A stretch of DNA of 64,000 bases. It comes from Amanita rubescens. Lineage: Eukaryota; Basidiomycota; Agaricomycetes; Agaricales; Amanitaceae. The notes under the pieces are model-generated. The model was not told the origin of the DNA, ran no database searches, and saw only the letters and a list, made by a program, of their open reading frames with translations. Both the position numbers and the translations under genes were made by a program. The stretch lies in contig WION01000012.1 in assembly GCA_015039365.1 (NCBI GenBank), positions 124,001 to 188,000 of the forward strand. Reading direction: 5' to 3'. The stretch's first letter is position 1, and each line of letters starts with the position of its first letter. Of this stretch, positions 21,063 through 31,600 are shown one piece after another.

Positions 21063-23714
21063 ATGGATAAGAATGGGCCGTCCATAACTCTCGAAACAGC
21101 GCCAGCCTCAGTAGACGAAACAGTAACTTCCCTCTCCGAGAGTGACGATCTGACAATTGCCACGTCGGACGCACCTACGCCATTTACTCAGTCCGGAGAT
21201 ACGTCTGTCGTAGAAGATGAACCAACACTCATGGACCTCGTCGCGTCGACGAACCAGAAGAAGAAGAAAAAGAAGAAATCCAAGAAAAATGCGAAGGCAA
21301 AAGAGGCTGCTGCTGCTGCCGCTTCTGCAAAGGAGACGCCAGACGTGGATGGTAGACCACCCGTGCTATGTATTAGCCGTAACAAGCATTGGAAATATAT
21401 CAGCTCATACCACGTATGTGTCATTCGAATGCTACGCTCGGCTCTCGTCCTCAACTTTTACAGGGGCCTTGGTTACAGCTCCCGCTGGAATTGTTGGACT
21501 CACTTCTTCGCCTCAATTCTGATCCCACAACCCTAACTTCACCAGAGACGCGTATGCAGTCTACACCAGTAAATATTCCAACTATTAAGACGCGAGATCG
21601 TGGCTACCTTCCTGCCATCAACCCCAACAAGTATAATTACACAAGTTTACCAGCTCCTCCTTCGTTGCCCATTTCGGCAGATGATAAGCCCACGCCTCCA
21701 CCCATAGACCCCGGGGTCTTCCGGTCCGTAACGTCTATACGTCGCCTCATAGATGAAGCTGCCGAACTGTGCGTCCGCGCTTCTTCTGGTTTATCCACCG
21801 CGGAATTGGGATTCATGCGTGGTGCGTCATCAGGGCTCAATATGCCCTGGGCCGCACAATCCCTCGGTATCAATCCTTTGGGCAATAATGGTAATGGAAG
21901 AAATGTTGCCATGTCAGCTATGCGCATACATAGACTCCGCGCCCTTGCTGTGCAGAAATTGGCTCAAGCTTACAAAGCTGATGAGATCGCATCGAGTGTG
22001 ATGGTTATGCAAGGAGGAAGCGTTTTTGATGACGTTGCTGAGCGGGTTCTCAAAGTTGGTGCGTGTTCAAGTTCCGTTTCCTAACATCAGAGTTATGACC
22101 CTTGTCTCCGCAGATCCAAATGACACTGATGCGAAATATGTACATTTCTTCCACGAGAAGATACCCTCTCGGTACGTCTTTTCTCTGTTGAGTGGTCATC
22201 CTTCCTCATATGATTCCAGGCAATTGGCTGAATCAACTACTACTAAAGTTTTAGATGAGCTTATCACATCTCAGCCCCAGCGGCTGGAATTCTATCGTAC
22301 ACGTGGAATAGTCCACTGTTTTCGCGACGAGTATCCTCAAGCTACTAAAGACTTCACACATGCGCTCAAGGAAGCCCGCGTGGTTCGCAAGGCAAAAGTG
22401 GCGCATAGAGCTAATAATAACGTTCAAACCGAGTCGCGGCCCCACAAGATCAGGAATAAAAAGAGGAAAGGGTGTGCCGCCAAGCAGCGGCAGACTCCGC
22501 CTGATGGCAGTAGTCCGATCGAGAATGGAGACGATAGCGAAGCTGATGCACTCAAGCTTCACCCATCTGTACTTCCCAATGCTCCCGACCCGATTGAAAC
22601 TCAACTGCTATTCTTGCGCGGCGCAGCTTATTTACAGCAAGCCATATTTATGATCGAGGCCGCCATTCTGAAACTGGAAGGTATCAAAAAGGTTCCTTCC
22701 ATTGATGGTGCAGAGCTCCGTTTGTGTTGTATTGACGACGGGAAGTACGGCGGGGTCGAAATAGGCAATCCGGAGGGTCCTTTGGGAAACAAGAATGGCG
22801 ACAAACTGATCAATTATCGAAAGGTTCTCACAGAGCCCAACTTTAGGGAACAGATCACGTCTCTCCTCAAGAAGAGCGTTCGGGATCACGAGAAATTCTT
22901 GGTTCATTTCGATTCGGTGGAGTGTCCAGGTGCCATTCCTGACGGTGACATTGCGCAATCTGTCGACTTTGCTTTTTCGCTTTCCGAATCTATCAGGCCC
23001 GGAAACCAGCCCAACCAGTCCAACGGCACTGTGGACGCTCCGGCTATATTCACCACCTATCACCCTCTTTTAGTCGAATCTCACTTTAGCATCTTGATTT
23101 GCCAGCTAATGCTGGCTGAATTCCCCGCAGTTTTACCTACGTTTGTGAGGACGGCAGCGCTTGTAGATGGGTTAGAGGGGTACCCCGTTTTCTTACCGCC
23201 GAGGTCGATGGGACAAGCAGAATTTGTGGAGATTTTGGAGCGGCTTGCAACCGGGTGGAAGAAAGGGATCATGCCCCATTCGTTATCGTCCGGTAGAGGT
23301 AAAGGAAGGCTGGCTCTTGTGTCTTCGTCAGCCGCAACAGAAGAGGACCGAGTGTTACCACTCCGTATATCGGGGAGAGACAGAGATGGCAGCTCGTCAT
23401 CATCTCACATGGGCAGCAGCAGCCAGGCGGTGGACAATAGCGACTCGAAAGCGCAGGTGGATGTCCCGTTGAAACCTGATGCTGCAGATGTGCTGGATTG
23501 CGTGAGGATCTTACTCGCGCCTGTGGCTCGGAGGCAGAAGGAGCGGAGTGAGAAGGCTGCGGCCGAAAAGGCTGCCGGGATGGGCGGAGGATCTTCCGGA
23601 AAAGGAGGCAAGAAGAAGCCCGTGCCGATTAACATACCGTTACATGGCCCCAGGGTGGAGATCGTGTTGGCGTGGTTAGGTGCCGTGCATTTTCCCGAGT
23701 TGGATGACGCTTGA
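21063..23714 (+). CDS. TPR-like conserved fungal protein, 4 exons
   Basis: Model: 21063-21413, 21464-22058, 22114-22171, 22220-23714 (2499 nt, 832 aa, all in phase). The N-terminus is Ser/Thr-rich and followed by a lysine run and an alanine run (about residues 67-90). The middle has helical repeats of TPR character (VLDELITSQPQRLEFYRTRG, then DEYPQATKDFTHALKEA), a basic nuclear-signal-like segment, more helices around LLFLRGAAYLQQAI, and a Lys/Gly-rich segment before a conserved-looking end (GPRVEIVLAWLGAVHFPEL). It looks like an ordinary host gene of unknown role, with no transfer or decay signs. The 48-bp last intron is a multiple of three and could be read through in frame. Confidence 0.75.
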
Positions 23715-24038
23715 GGTAGTGGATGCTATGCGTTTTATCCCTTCTCGGAGAATACTAGTCTTGTGATGATACTATATATCCAAAGTAAAGGTATTTTTAT
23801 ATTACGTCCCGATACATACTTAAAAAAAACACAATCATTTCTTACACCCATTATACCGGAGAAGTTCGTCAAAGTATACATTGTGAGTTGAGTCTGTTAT
23901 CTGGGCTTTAGAAGCAATGAATGTCGGGATCGCCGTCGTGACAACCCGGCCCAAGTTTGAACGTTTAAACCTCTCATCTGACTCCCCACTATAAAAACAA
24001 ATCGGGGACGTGCCCAAGACACCCTAAACGAGAGATTT
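23715..24038. other. Convergent 3' intergenic region
   Basis: Lies between the 3' ends of the TPR-like gene (+) and the APH-type gene (-). It is AT-rich with an A-run near 23822; nothing else recognised. Confidence 0.5.
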
Positions 24039-25262
24039 TTAGGTGCTGCTACCCTCATCTGAATCTGATTCATCTGGATCAGGGACCCAATCAAGCCTGC
24101 CACAATATGCCTTTCCAGTCCCCGCTACTTCTTCTGACACATAACACTCGAGGTGGCCTTTTATCATCCCGTTGCTCCACAAAATCTTATTCATGAAAAT
24201 ATCCTTGAAATTATTGAGAGTTGATGATCTTCCCAAGGGTATGGAAGCCCGTGCTTCGAGGTAACGAGCTAAGCCGGGTGGAAACTGTTTCCGAATAGCG
24301 CGAGCAAAGTGTGGTCGAAGGATAGCATTTTCCTCGTAGAGATGTTTGGAATGGTCGAGGTCTTGTATGAATATTGGGTATTCGTAGAGAAAATAAAGAG
24401 GTGCAGCGTGTGCATGATCCAAATCTATGACGCCGACAAGGCGTGGAGGGCAAGTGCCATCGCTCAGTTTGGGATCAGTGAAAAGGAGATTTTGACCATC
24501 GAAATCTGCGTGCCAGAGTCGGAAGGGTGGGCGGATATATGGTTCGTTACTGTGCGAGGCGAGATAATTTGCCAAGATATCCCGTACTTTGCGTAATAGC
24601 ATGCGATTATGCTCAGATATGCTGCTACTGGACGAAAAACGGTCAATGAAAAGGTTGAGATAATCAGACGTTGATCCGAAAGGCCCGTTGGACATGTCTT
24701 TGATCACCTCTTCCCCATCAATGTTCTCCACCATGTGGTGTAGCAGTGGTCCAACGGAGCCGTCTTCAGCGATAGAACCCGCAGCTTCGAATTCCATGTT
24801 TGCAAGCTGACCGAGCACCCAGGCGATTTGGGTCAAAACGTCTTTCTTGTGCTTCAACGTGAGATCATCCCAGATTTGGTAAAGGTTTACACCTTCGACG
24901 TAATCCATGACAAGGAATTGCGTACCGACCTCGTTGGACGGCGAATCCTCGAAAAAGTGGACGACGGGAACGGGTATTGCAGTACGTGAGCGGACGAGAG
25001 TCATCGTGGCAACTTCACTGCTCAATGCAGATGGATGGCGGGGCAACCGGCAGAGGCGTGCTATCAGTTTCCGGCCATCTTCTGTGTTGAGCATATAGAT
25101 TTCGTTAAAAGTGCCGCGAGTAACTTTTTGACAAGATGCGATCTTCCGGCCAATATGTGAATAGACGAGATTGCTGAGTGCCGTCAGACCAGGTTTCAGC
25201 TCAGGATACTCATCACTCTCGTATTCGTCATCGTCGAGGCTTGGGAGGATGGGGGGAGGCAT
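24039..25262 (-). CDS. APH-family (aminoglycoside phosphotransferase-like) small-molecule kinase
   Basis: A single-exon frame of 407 codons. It has the protein-kinase-like fold signatures of the APH family: an N-lobe with RGTFNEIYMLN and RKLIARLCRLPRHP, a hinge-like FLVMDYVEGVNLYQIW, the catalytic loop LWHADFDGQNLLF (H-x-D-x4-N pattern), and the metal-binding GVIDLDHAHAAP. The N-terminus is acidic (DDDEYESDEYPE). In fungi this family is large and mostly uncharacterised; members phosphorylate choline-like or other small metabolites, and drug resistance should not be assumed. A truncated copy lies directly upstream on the same strand. Confidence 0.8.
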   Translation of the reverse strand: MPPPILPSLDDDEYESDEYPELKPGLTALSNLVYSHIGRKIASCQKVTRGTFNEIYMLNTEDGRKLIARLCRLPRHPSALSSEVATMTLVRSRTAIPVPVVHFFEDSPSNEVGTQFLVMDYVEGVNLYQIWDDLTLKHKKDVLTQIAWVLGQLANMEFEAAGSIAEDGSVGPLLHHMVENIDGEEVIKDMSNGPFGSTSDYLNLFIDRFSSSSSISEHNRMLLRKVRDILANYLASHSNEPYIRPPFRLWHADFDGQNLLFTDPKLSDGTCPPRLVGVIDLDHAHAAPLYFLYEYPIFIQDLDHSKHLYEENAILRPHFARAIRKQFPPGLARYLEARASIPLGRSSTLNNFKDIFMNKILWSNGMIKGHLECYVSEEVAGTGKAYCGRLDWVPDPDESDSDEGSST

Positions 25263-25339
25263 GACTCGTGTACTGAGACCGAGTTTTACATTTAAGGAGC
25301 CAAGATTGGCATGAAACAGATAAAGTTTTATTATGGACT

Positions 25340-25608
25340 TGCATCAGCCATCGAAACAGATATGGAAGTGCGTGAGCGGACGAACGCGCTGCAACAGCTG
25401 GATGGCGGGGCAACCGACAGAGCCGTACCATCAGTTTCTGGCCACCTTCTGTGTTGAGTACGGAGATTTCGTGATACGCCGCGGGTAGCTTTTTGATAAG
25501 ATATAACCTTGCAAATGCAGTAGGATATTCGTCGCTGTCGTATTCGTTCTTGTCGAGACCTAGGAAAATAGAGAGAGGCGTAGAAATGATGTTGAAAAGC
25601 AAAGCCAA
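25340..25608 (-). pseudogene. Truncated duplicate of the APH-type kinase N-terminus
   Basis: This stretch encodes NEYDSDEYP, EISVLNTEGGQKLMVRLCRLPRHP and then loses similarity. It parallels YESDEYPE, EIYMLNTEDGRKLIARLCRLPRHP of the neighbour. At the DNA level TGCGTGAGCGGACGA and GGATGGCGGGGCAACCG match the intact gene, with bases deleted between them. Catalytic and metal-binding motifs are absent. It appears to be a partial tandem duplication that has decayed. Confidence 0.7.
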
Positions 25609-25758
25609 TGGTTAATCTAGTGTGGCAGGTTGATGGCGACGAGTAGTGATCGAGAACGTCTGAATCCAGGACAGGTGGATAGGATAGACTCTATCTCCAG
25701 ATAAAGGCATGAGTAGGAGAATAACAGGCTCAACGAAGTCAGCCTCGTTGCCACAGGC

Positions 25759-25786
25759 CATCAGGAAAAAGCCCAAACCCTAATTT
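25759..25786 (+). repeat. Left terminal inverted repeat
   Basis: 28 bp, exact inverse of 27699-27726. It contains CCCAAACCCTAA, which resembles telomere repeats by chance or by origin. Confidence 0.8.
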
Positions 25787-26819
25787 GGCTTAATCCGACA
25801 TAATCCCAATAATTCTATATAATGGACTTTACTTGTACTTAAGAATTTCTCATGTTCTATAATCCATCTAATCGTACTTAAGGCAATGTAATATAATATA
25901 AAATCTCTTAATATATCGTAAATTTGTAATAGTAACTGCCAGCACCAGATCCAGTAGTAGTAGGAATTCCTTTCACGATAGGTCGGACAATGACTGATAG
26001 TGACAACAGTCCTTGGGAACCCTATCCACCCTCTAGTTCCATCACGCTGTATGCGATAACGAAAGCGGCACATGAGATGACTTATTGACAACGACGGCTC
26101 TGCCTTGTTGCGCTGCTGCGATTCTCTCTCCCTGTCCCTGTCCCTGTCCCTGTCCGACCTCATCTGTCAATGTTGATGTACCAAATGAGGTGGAGGTGGT
26201 CCATAAGAGTGTTGATGTTGTGGTCTCATCCCAGGTGGCGACGCAGCGGCATGCTGCATTAGGCAAGCCCGGGCAAAGTCAGATGGTGAGCAGCGAGTGC
26301 ACCAGGGGGACTGGGAGAGTGGGGTGGAGCGGAAGCAGAGGGGCAGAGTGAGCAAGCAGGTGGCAAGGGTTAATGGGCGAGCCAGAGCGAGTGAGCAGTG
26401 GAGGGACTGGGAGAGTGGGGAGGGCAGAGCGAACAGGCCGACATGTGGTTGAAATAGATGAGGAGGCCCATGCGACACTATCTAGGGAGTTGTTTGGATG
26501 TTGATACAAATGGTCGGCGTGGGTCAAGTGGCAGTAGTGATGAGGCGCGGTTGAACGCCAAGTCCATTGTTTTGAGGTGTTGTTATTATAACGTTGTTAA
26601 CGCCAAGTCCGTTGTTTGTTTGTATTTGCGACATGTTCAACTTACCTTCCACACCTTGATCATCGTCTCTTACTTGTCCTGTTCGCTGTTGCCCTCAGCA
26701 TCTAGCACCCCTCGCCAAGCACAGACTGCCACCATCACCGCCTGCCGTGCCCGAGCGTTACCACCTCAAAGCATTCCCGCCAGATCTTGGCTGATCAGGC
26801 GGGCCCAAGTGAGTTTATT

Positions 26820-27400
26820 TTTTCCTTCCTTCATCCGCCGGCCTTCACTCACTCTCTCTTGCATGCACCCAGCCTCACTCTCTTTCGTGCATGTGCATTC
26901 ACTTGCCCCGATCATCTGCGTCTGATTTGAGGTATGTGACCCTTCGTTACTCTCTTCCCTCGCTCATGCCCTTCCCCCAACTGCCTGCACCTCCAACGAG
27001 GTGTGCCTAGCCTTTCTGGCCTTTACTATCACTTTCTTGCATGTACCTGGCCTCCGTGGCCCTCACTCACCGTGCATGTGTGCAATCTCTTGCCTGCATC
27101 ATCCAGATTCATCCTCCGTCTATTGTGAGGTACATGACCCTTCGCTACCTCTTTTCCCTTGCTCATGCCTTTTTCCCAACTGTCTGCACCTCCCACGAGG
27201 TGTGCCCAGCCTTCCTGGCCTTCACTCTCACCCTCTTCTCTTGCATGCACCTAGCCTTTGTGGTCCAACTCCTCACTCTTATGCGCGTGTTGCCTCCTTC
27301 ATCCTGCATCTGTTGTGAGGTATGTGACCCTTCATCACCTCTCTTCCCTCACTTATGCCTGTTCCCCTCTATGCACCTTTCTCGTGCCGGTGCGATTACA
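26820..27400. repeat. Degenerate tandem repeat of about 190-200 bp units
   Basis: The phrase GGTATGTGACCCTTC or close variants occurs at about 26931, 27129 and 27319. Each is followed by a pyrimidine-rich stretch with GCTCATGCC, CTGCACCTCC-AC-GAGGTGTGCC and TTGCATG in the same order. A partial unit precedes the first. It sits inside the inverted-repeat element, and no coding potential is credible. Confidence 0.65.
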
Positions 27401-27698
27401 TTGAGACCGTTAGCAGTACCGCGTCCTTCCTAATTTGGAGCACTAGTAGCTGCACTTATGTATCGCGTCTGAGACCTTGTATATATACTACTTTAATAAA
27501 ATTTCTTTTCTTTTCATTACAATGGCTGAACCTCCGGACCTGGTTATCTTTAATATACAAAAAAATGTGTCCAATTACATCTAATTATATCTAACTAAAG
27601 AGGCCTCTAATCCAGGGCAAAATAATCCTAATCTAATTCTCTCTAATGTAGTTACGTGTAACTAGGTGTAACTAGATCTAATTGAATGTAATTAACTT

Positions 27699-27726
27699 AA
27701 ATTAGGGTTTGGGCTTTTTCCTGATG
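27699..27726 (-). repeat. Right terminal inverted repeat
   Basis: 28 bp, exact inverse of 25759-25786, ending CTTTTTCCTGATG. Confidence 0.8.
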
Positions 27727-28227
27727 TCAGGTAGGTGAAGCTTGAAGCTTGAAAGGCAAGACATGGGACTCCTGAAAGGTTCATTCCAGTACTAGTTGAG
27801 GATGTTGAACGCGTCTCGCAATGAGTTCTCTTTATTACATACCATAATGCGTGCCCAGCGCAGTGTCGTGGGGGCTGAGGCTGAAAACTTTCAATCGTGT
27901 AATTAACGTTATTCTTATAACGTCGTTGCCTAATGTGAGTTATTTAAAGAGCGATCAAAGCGTGATACTTGAGCCTCGGAGTCTTCTCGGTCCTACTGCA
28001 AAGCTGAGTGGACAGACGAGGAATTACAACATGGAAGCAACGCTACCGTTCGACGAATGGCTATCGCACACCATAAGCATGCCACGAGCACCACCCAACA
28101 CATGACATAGATATGTCAGACATGTCAACTCTTGGCACACGGTCACATAAATGGATTGATGCGTATTTACTAAAAGGGTTTATATATAGCAAGTACGTGT
28201 GCATATACCTGTGGTGCCAGCAAGCAG
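27727..28227. other. Short spacer between the inverted-repeat element and copia element 2
   Basis: No gene or repeat that I can support was seen in these 500 bp. Confidence 0.4.
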
Positions 28228-28232
28228 GTAGC
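28228..28232. repeat. Target-site duplication, left copy
   Basis: GTAGC, identical to 36369-36373 on the other side of element 2. Confidence 0.9.
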
Positions 28233-28639
28233 TGACGAAGAAGACAGGTCTACGCGAGAGCGTGTCCACAGCATGAGCAGGTGCAATAGCTTACCTATTG
28301 CGATATGATCTTAGCACTACCCTTCGGCGTAGTAGTGATAGTAAGAGGAAGAGAATGGATTGTCCTATTATACGATACAGGACAGGTTTATATACTAAGA
28401 GAGAACAAATATGTATCTACATATGTGTAAGCGTATAGTATAGATGAGAAGATATGGCGTGCTAAGCACACCATAAGATGTGATCATGAGTCTATCATGA
28501 TGTCACCATGATATCATAATGATGTCATTATGATGTCATCTCTATGTCATACATAAAGGATGACGCGAGCGATATGAGTAACATTGATTGTAGTCAATCA
28601 GTAGTTAATCATTCTATAAATATAATTCTATATTTAACA
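28233..28639 (-). repeat. 3' LTR of element 2 (407 bp)
   Basis: Starts TGACGAAG and ends TTAACA in plus-strand reading, so TG...CA in either direction. Looks identical to 35962-36368. Contains clustered TGATGTCA/ATGATGTCAT motifs around 28497-28540. Confidence 0.95.
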
Positions 28640-28652
28640 CACCCCTTCGCTT
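28640..28652 (-). other. Polypurine tract of element 2
   Basis: On the minus strand AAGCGAAGGGGTG runs directly into the LTR start TGTTAAAT. The core GCGAAGGGG is shared with element 1. Confidence 0.85.
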
Positions 28653-28661
28653 AGATATCCT

Positions 28662-31600
28662 TTATTTAAAGTCTATGATATTCTCATCATAGAAGGGATC
28701 TATATCCGATTCCTGTTGATCAATAAGACCATCAAGAAGTTCCATCAACTTCCTGTGTGATAGACGATCAATTCCATCTAATTCAAGATTTTGCCAATCA
28801 AGAATAAATTTCGTCAGATCACGGATTTCCTCAGTCTCTAATCGATCTGGTCTTTTGATTAATGCATTTGTAGAAGTCGGGTATTCTTCTAAGGAAAGTC
28901 CCAATCGTTCTCTAAAGAATTTGACCTTTTCAAAGGATAAATTCTTAGTCATGAGATCCGCATTCTGTTCGTTTGTTGGTATATATTCGAGGACTACCTT
29001 TTTAGTCTCGATCAACTCGCGAACGAAATGATAGCGAATATCAATGTGTTTGGAACGATGTTCTTGTGCAGGATTTTGTGCCCAAAATATAGCGCCTTGA
29101 TTATCTACGCTAAGTAAGATGCTTTTAATGGGTGCACCTATTTCGTAAAATAGATTTTCAACCCATGCAATTTGTCTTGCAGCATCTGATAAAGATATGT
29201 ATTCTGCTTCAGTCGAAGACAGAGCTACAGTCTTTTGTTTTCTACTCGTCCAAGCTACCGCACCACCAGCTAACATTAAGACATAACCGTTTATAGATCG
29301 TCGTGTATTACGATCAGCGGCCCAGTCAGCGTCAGCGTAGGCTCTAAATTTATTATTGCCTTTGGCGCTATAAACGATTTTGACGTTTAAGGTATGAGCA
29401 ATGTATTTGACTATATACAAGGCTTTCTGAATGTGTTCTTGGGACGGGTTTGATGAAAATTGGGACATCAAAATTACTGCATATATTATATCAGGCCTAG
29501 TTCCTAAGGCGAGATATAGAAGGGATCCTATTATCTGTTGATAATAAGAACGTTCCTGTGGTGTGCATTCTCCTTCATTCTTTATAGGAGCATACCCAGC
29601 AGGTAACGGTGTGCGTACAGACTTGCAATCTTCAAGTCCAAATCGCTTAACAACCTTCAAGGCATAAGGTCCTTGATCTATGACTAAGAATCCTAAATCA
29701 CGGTTGTAATTGACTTGGATTCGTAAATACTCTTTGATCTTTCCAAGATCACGACATTCCCACATCTCCATAAATTTCCTTTTAATGGATACGATGGTGG
29801 AATCGTCATTTCCCATAAAGAGTATATCATCGACATACAATATGCATATCGTGATGGTATTCTTGCTTTTACGAACGTAAACGCCAGAATCAGACAAGCA
29901 TCGCTCGAAATGCAATGATTTCAACGATTTATCAGCTTGTTTATTCCAGGCATATGATGCCTGTTTCAATCCATATATGGCTTTCCTCAGCCTATATACT
30001 TTAGATTCTTGTCCTTTTACAACGAAACCTTCTGGCTGGGCCATGTAAATATCTTCATCAAGATCGCCATATAAGAAGGCAGTTTTTACATCTAGGGCTT
30101 GTATATCCCAGTTTTCAAGCACTGATGTGGCCAGAAGTATTCGGATTGTTTCATATCTCGCTACAGGCGAGAATGTTTCGTCGTAATCTAATCCGGGACG
30201 TTGACTAAAACCTTTAGCTACGACGCGAGCTTTTTTGCGTCCATCGGTTTTTAAGTCGAAAACCCAACGACATCTGATTAGGTTTCGTCCTTTTGGAAGA
30301 TCAACTAACTCCCAAATATCTCTAGATTGAAGAGATTTAAATTCGTCATCCATTGCAATCTTCCATTGTTTATACAATTGAGGATTACTGGAGCGCATTT
30401 TAGATATATCTCTATAGTCATATGGAATATTATCCACAAGGGGGACAGCCGCTTTAAGAAGGAAATGAAGAAATTCATTCCCAGATTCATTAATCATTCG
30501 AGTTAAATGATCATGTTCTGCAGATTTTAATTCAGACTTTAAAGCGAAGATTTCTTTAAGTAGAGAGGCAGAGTCATTCATTCTATCAGGGTTCCTGTCT
30601 GCTGACGGTGGATCCTGAGTCGAAGAACTCGGAGTTTTATCTTTTAACTGCTCTCGTAAAGCATCTCGCTTTTGCTGAATTTCCGCTTCTATCTGTGCAG
30701 GAGTTTTATCTCCATACGCATTGTCTCTTTGTACCCTTGGAACTGGAAAACGACCAGAACGGCGAGGACCTATTTGTACAGAGGGTGGACCAGGATCAGA
30801 TATGATCGGTGGAGGAGGTCTAGGTCTCTGAGCAAATTCTCTAAAACGATCTCTTTGGCGTTGTTCAAATTGATCAAATTCTCGATCCGTCATAAATGGG
30901 TTTTCTATTTCATCTCGATCTCTTTGATTCAAAGAGAAGGGATTATCTTCATCCATAGGACTACGAGGAGAAGGTGGCCTAGATACATATGGTATCGGTG
31001 TTATAGGCCTAGAAGGAACAGGAGTCTCCTCTTTAATTTGTGGAGAGGGAGTACGTCTAAAGGGTTCAGGAGTTTTACGTTTCTTAAACATATCACTCAT
31101 TTGACGTTTGAATTGATCTCGTAAACGAGACTGTTTATCAATTCCTTGACCCTTTTTCCAATCATCGCGTTGTCTACGATAATTGTCACGTCTTTCTTGT
31201 TCTCTTTCTTCCCTTTGCCTTCGGATATTATCATCCAAAAAATCTCTTCGACGATCGGCAAATTCATCACCGTCATCATCATCGTTTGAATCATCAGAAG
31301 GGTCTGACTGCTGTCGATCAGGAGATGCACCCCTTCGATCCAAACTTGGTGAGCGTCTACGGCTCGGAGAACGTCTACGGTTCTCTGGGAGTAAGTCATC
31401 TAAATCCAAATTTTGTGGAGGGCGGTTAGGTTCCTCTTGAGGAATCGCCTCCCAGATCGGACCAAGATCTTCAGTAATTATATCTGCAGTCTTTCCTTTG
31501 CGCGGAAACCTGTTTTCAAAGAATGTAGCCTGGGAGGATATGACCAGTGTGTTTGTCGACGTCATGAACCTATAGCCTTTGGTTCCTGATTCATATCCTA

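Larger units (their letters stand above)
25759..27726. mobile_element. Non-coding element with 28-bp terminal inverted repeats
   Basis: The 28 bp at 25759-25786 (begins CATCAGGAAAAAGCCC) are the exact reverse complement of 27699-27726. The regions inside both ends are AT-rich and full of short TAATCT/ATCTAA/GTAATTA-type motifs, like the subterminal repeats of hAT and similar DNA transposons. There is no transposase inside; the interior is low-complexity and tandemly repeated. I could not find a clear target duplication, so the superfamily is open. Most likely a non-autonomous DNA transposon. Confidence 0.6.

Noticed and set aside
24039..25262. Antibiotic-resistance gene acquired by transfer, because of the APH fold
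   Set aside because: APH-type kinases are a large native fungal family, the sequence has fungal-type neighbours, and nothing points to transfer.
25759..25786. Telomere repeat remnant because of CCCTAA and TTAGGG
   Set aside because: Only one or two units at each place, and each is part of the exact inverted repeat.
26458..27433. Several overlapping plus-strand frames rich in Leu, Ser, Pro and His
   Set aside because: They follow a pyrimidine-rich tandem repeat and show no conserved pattern.
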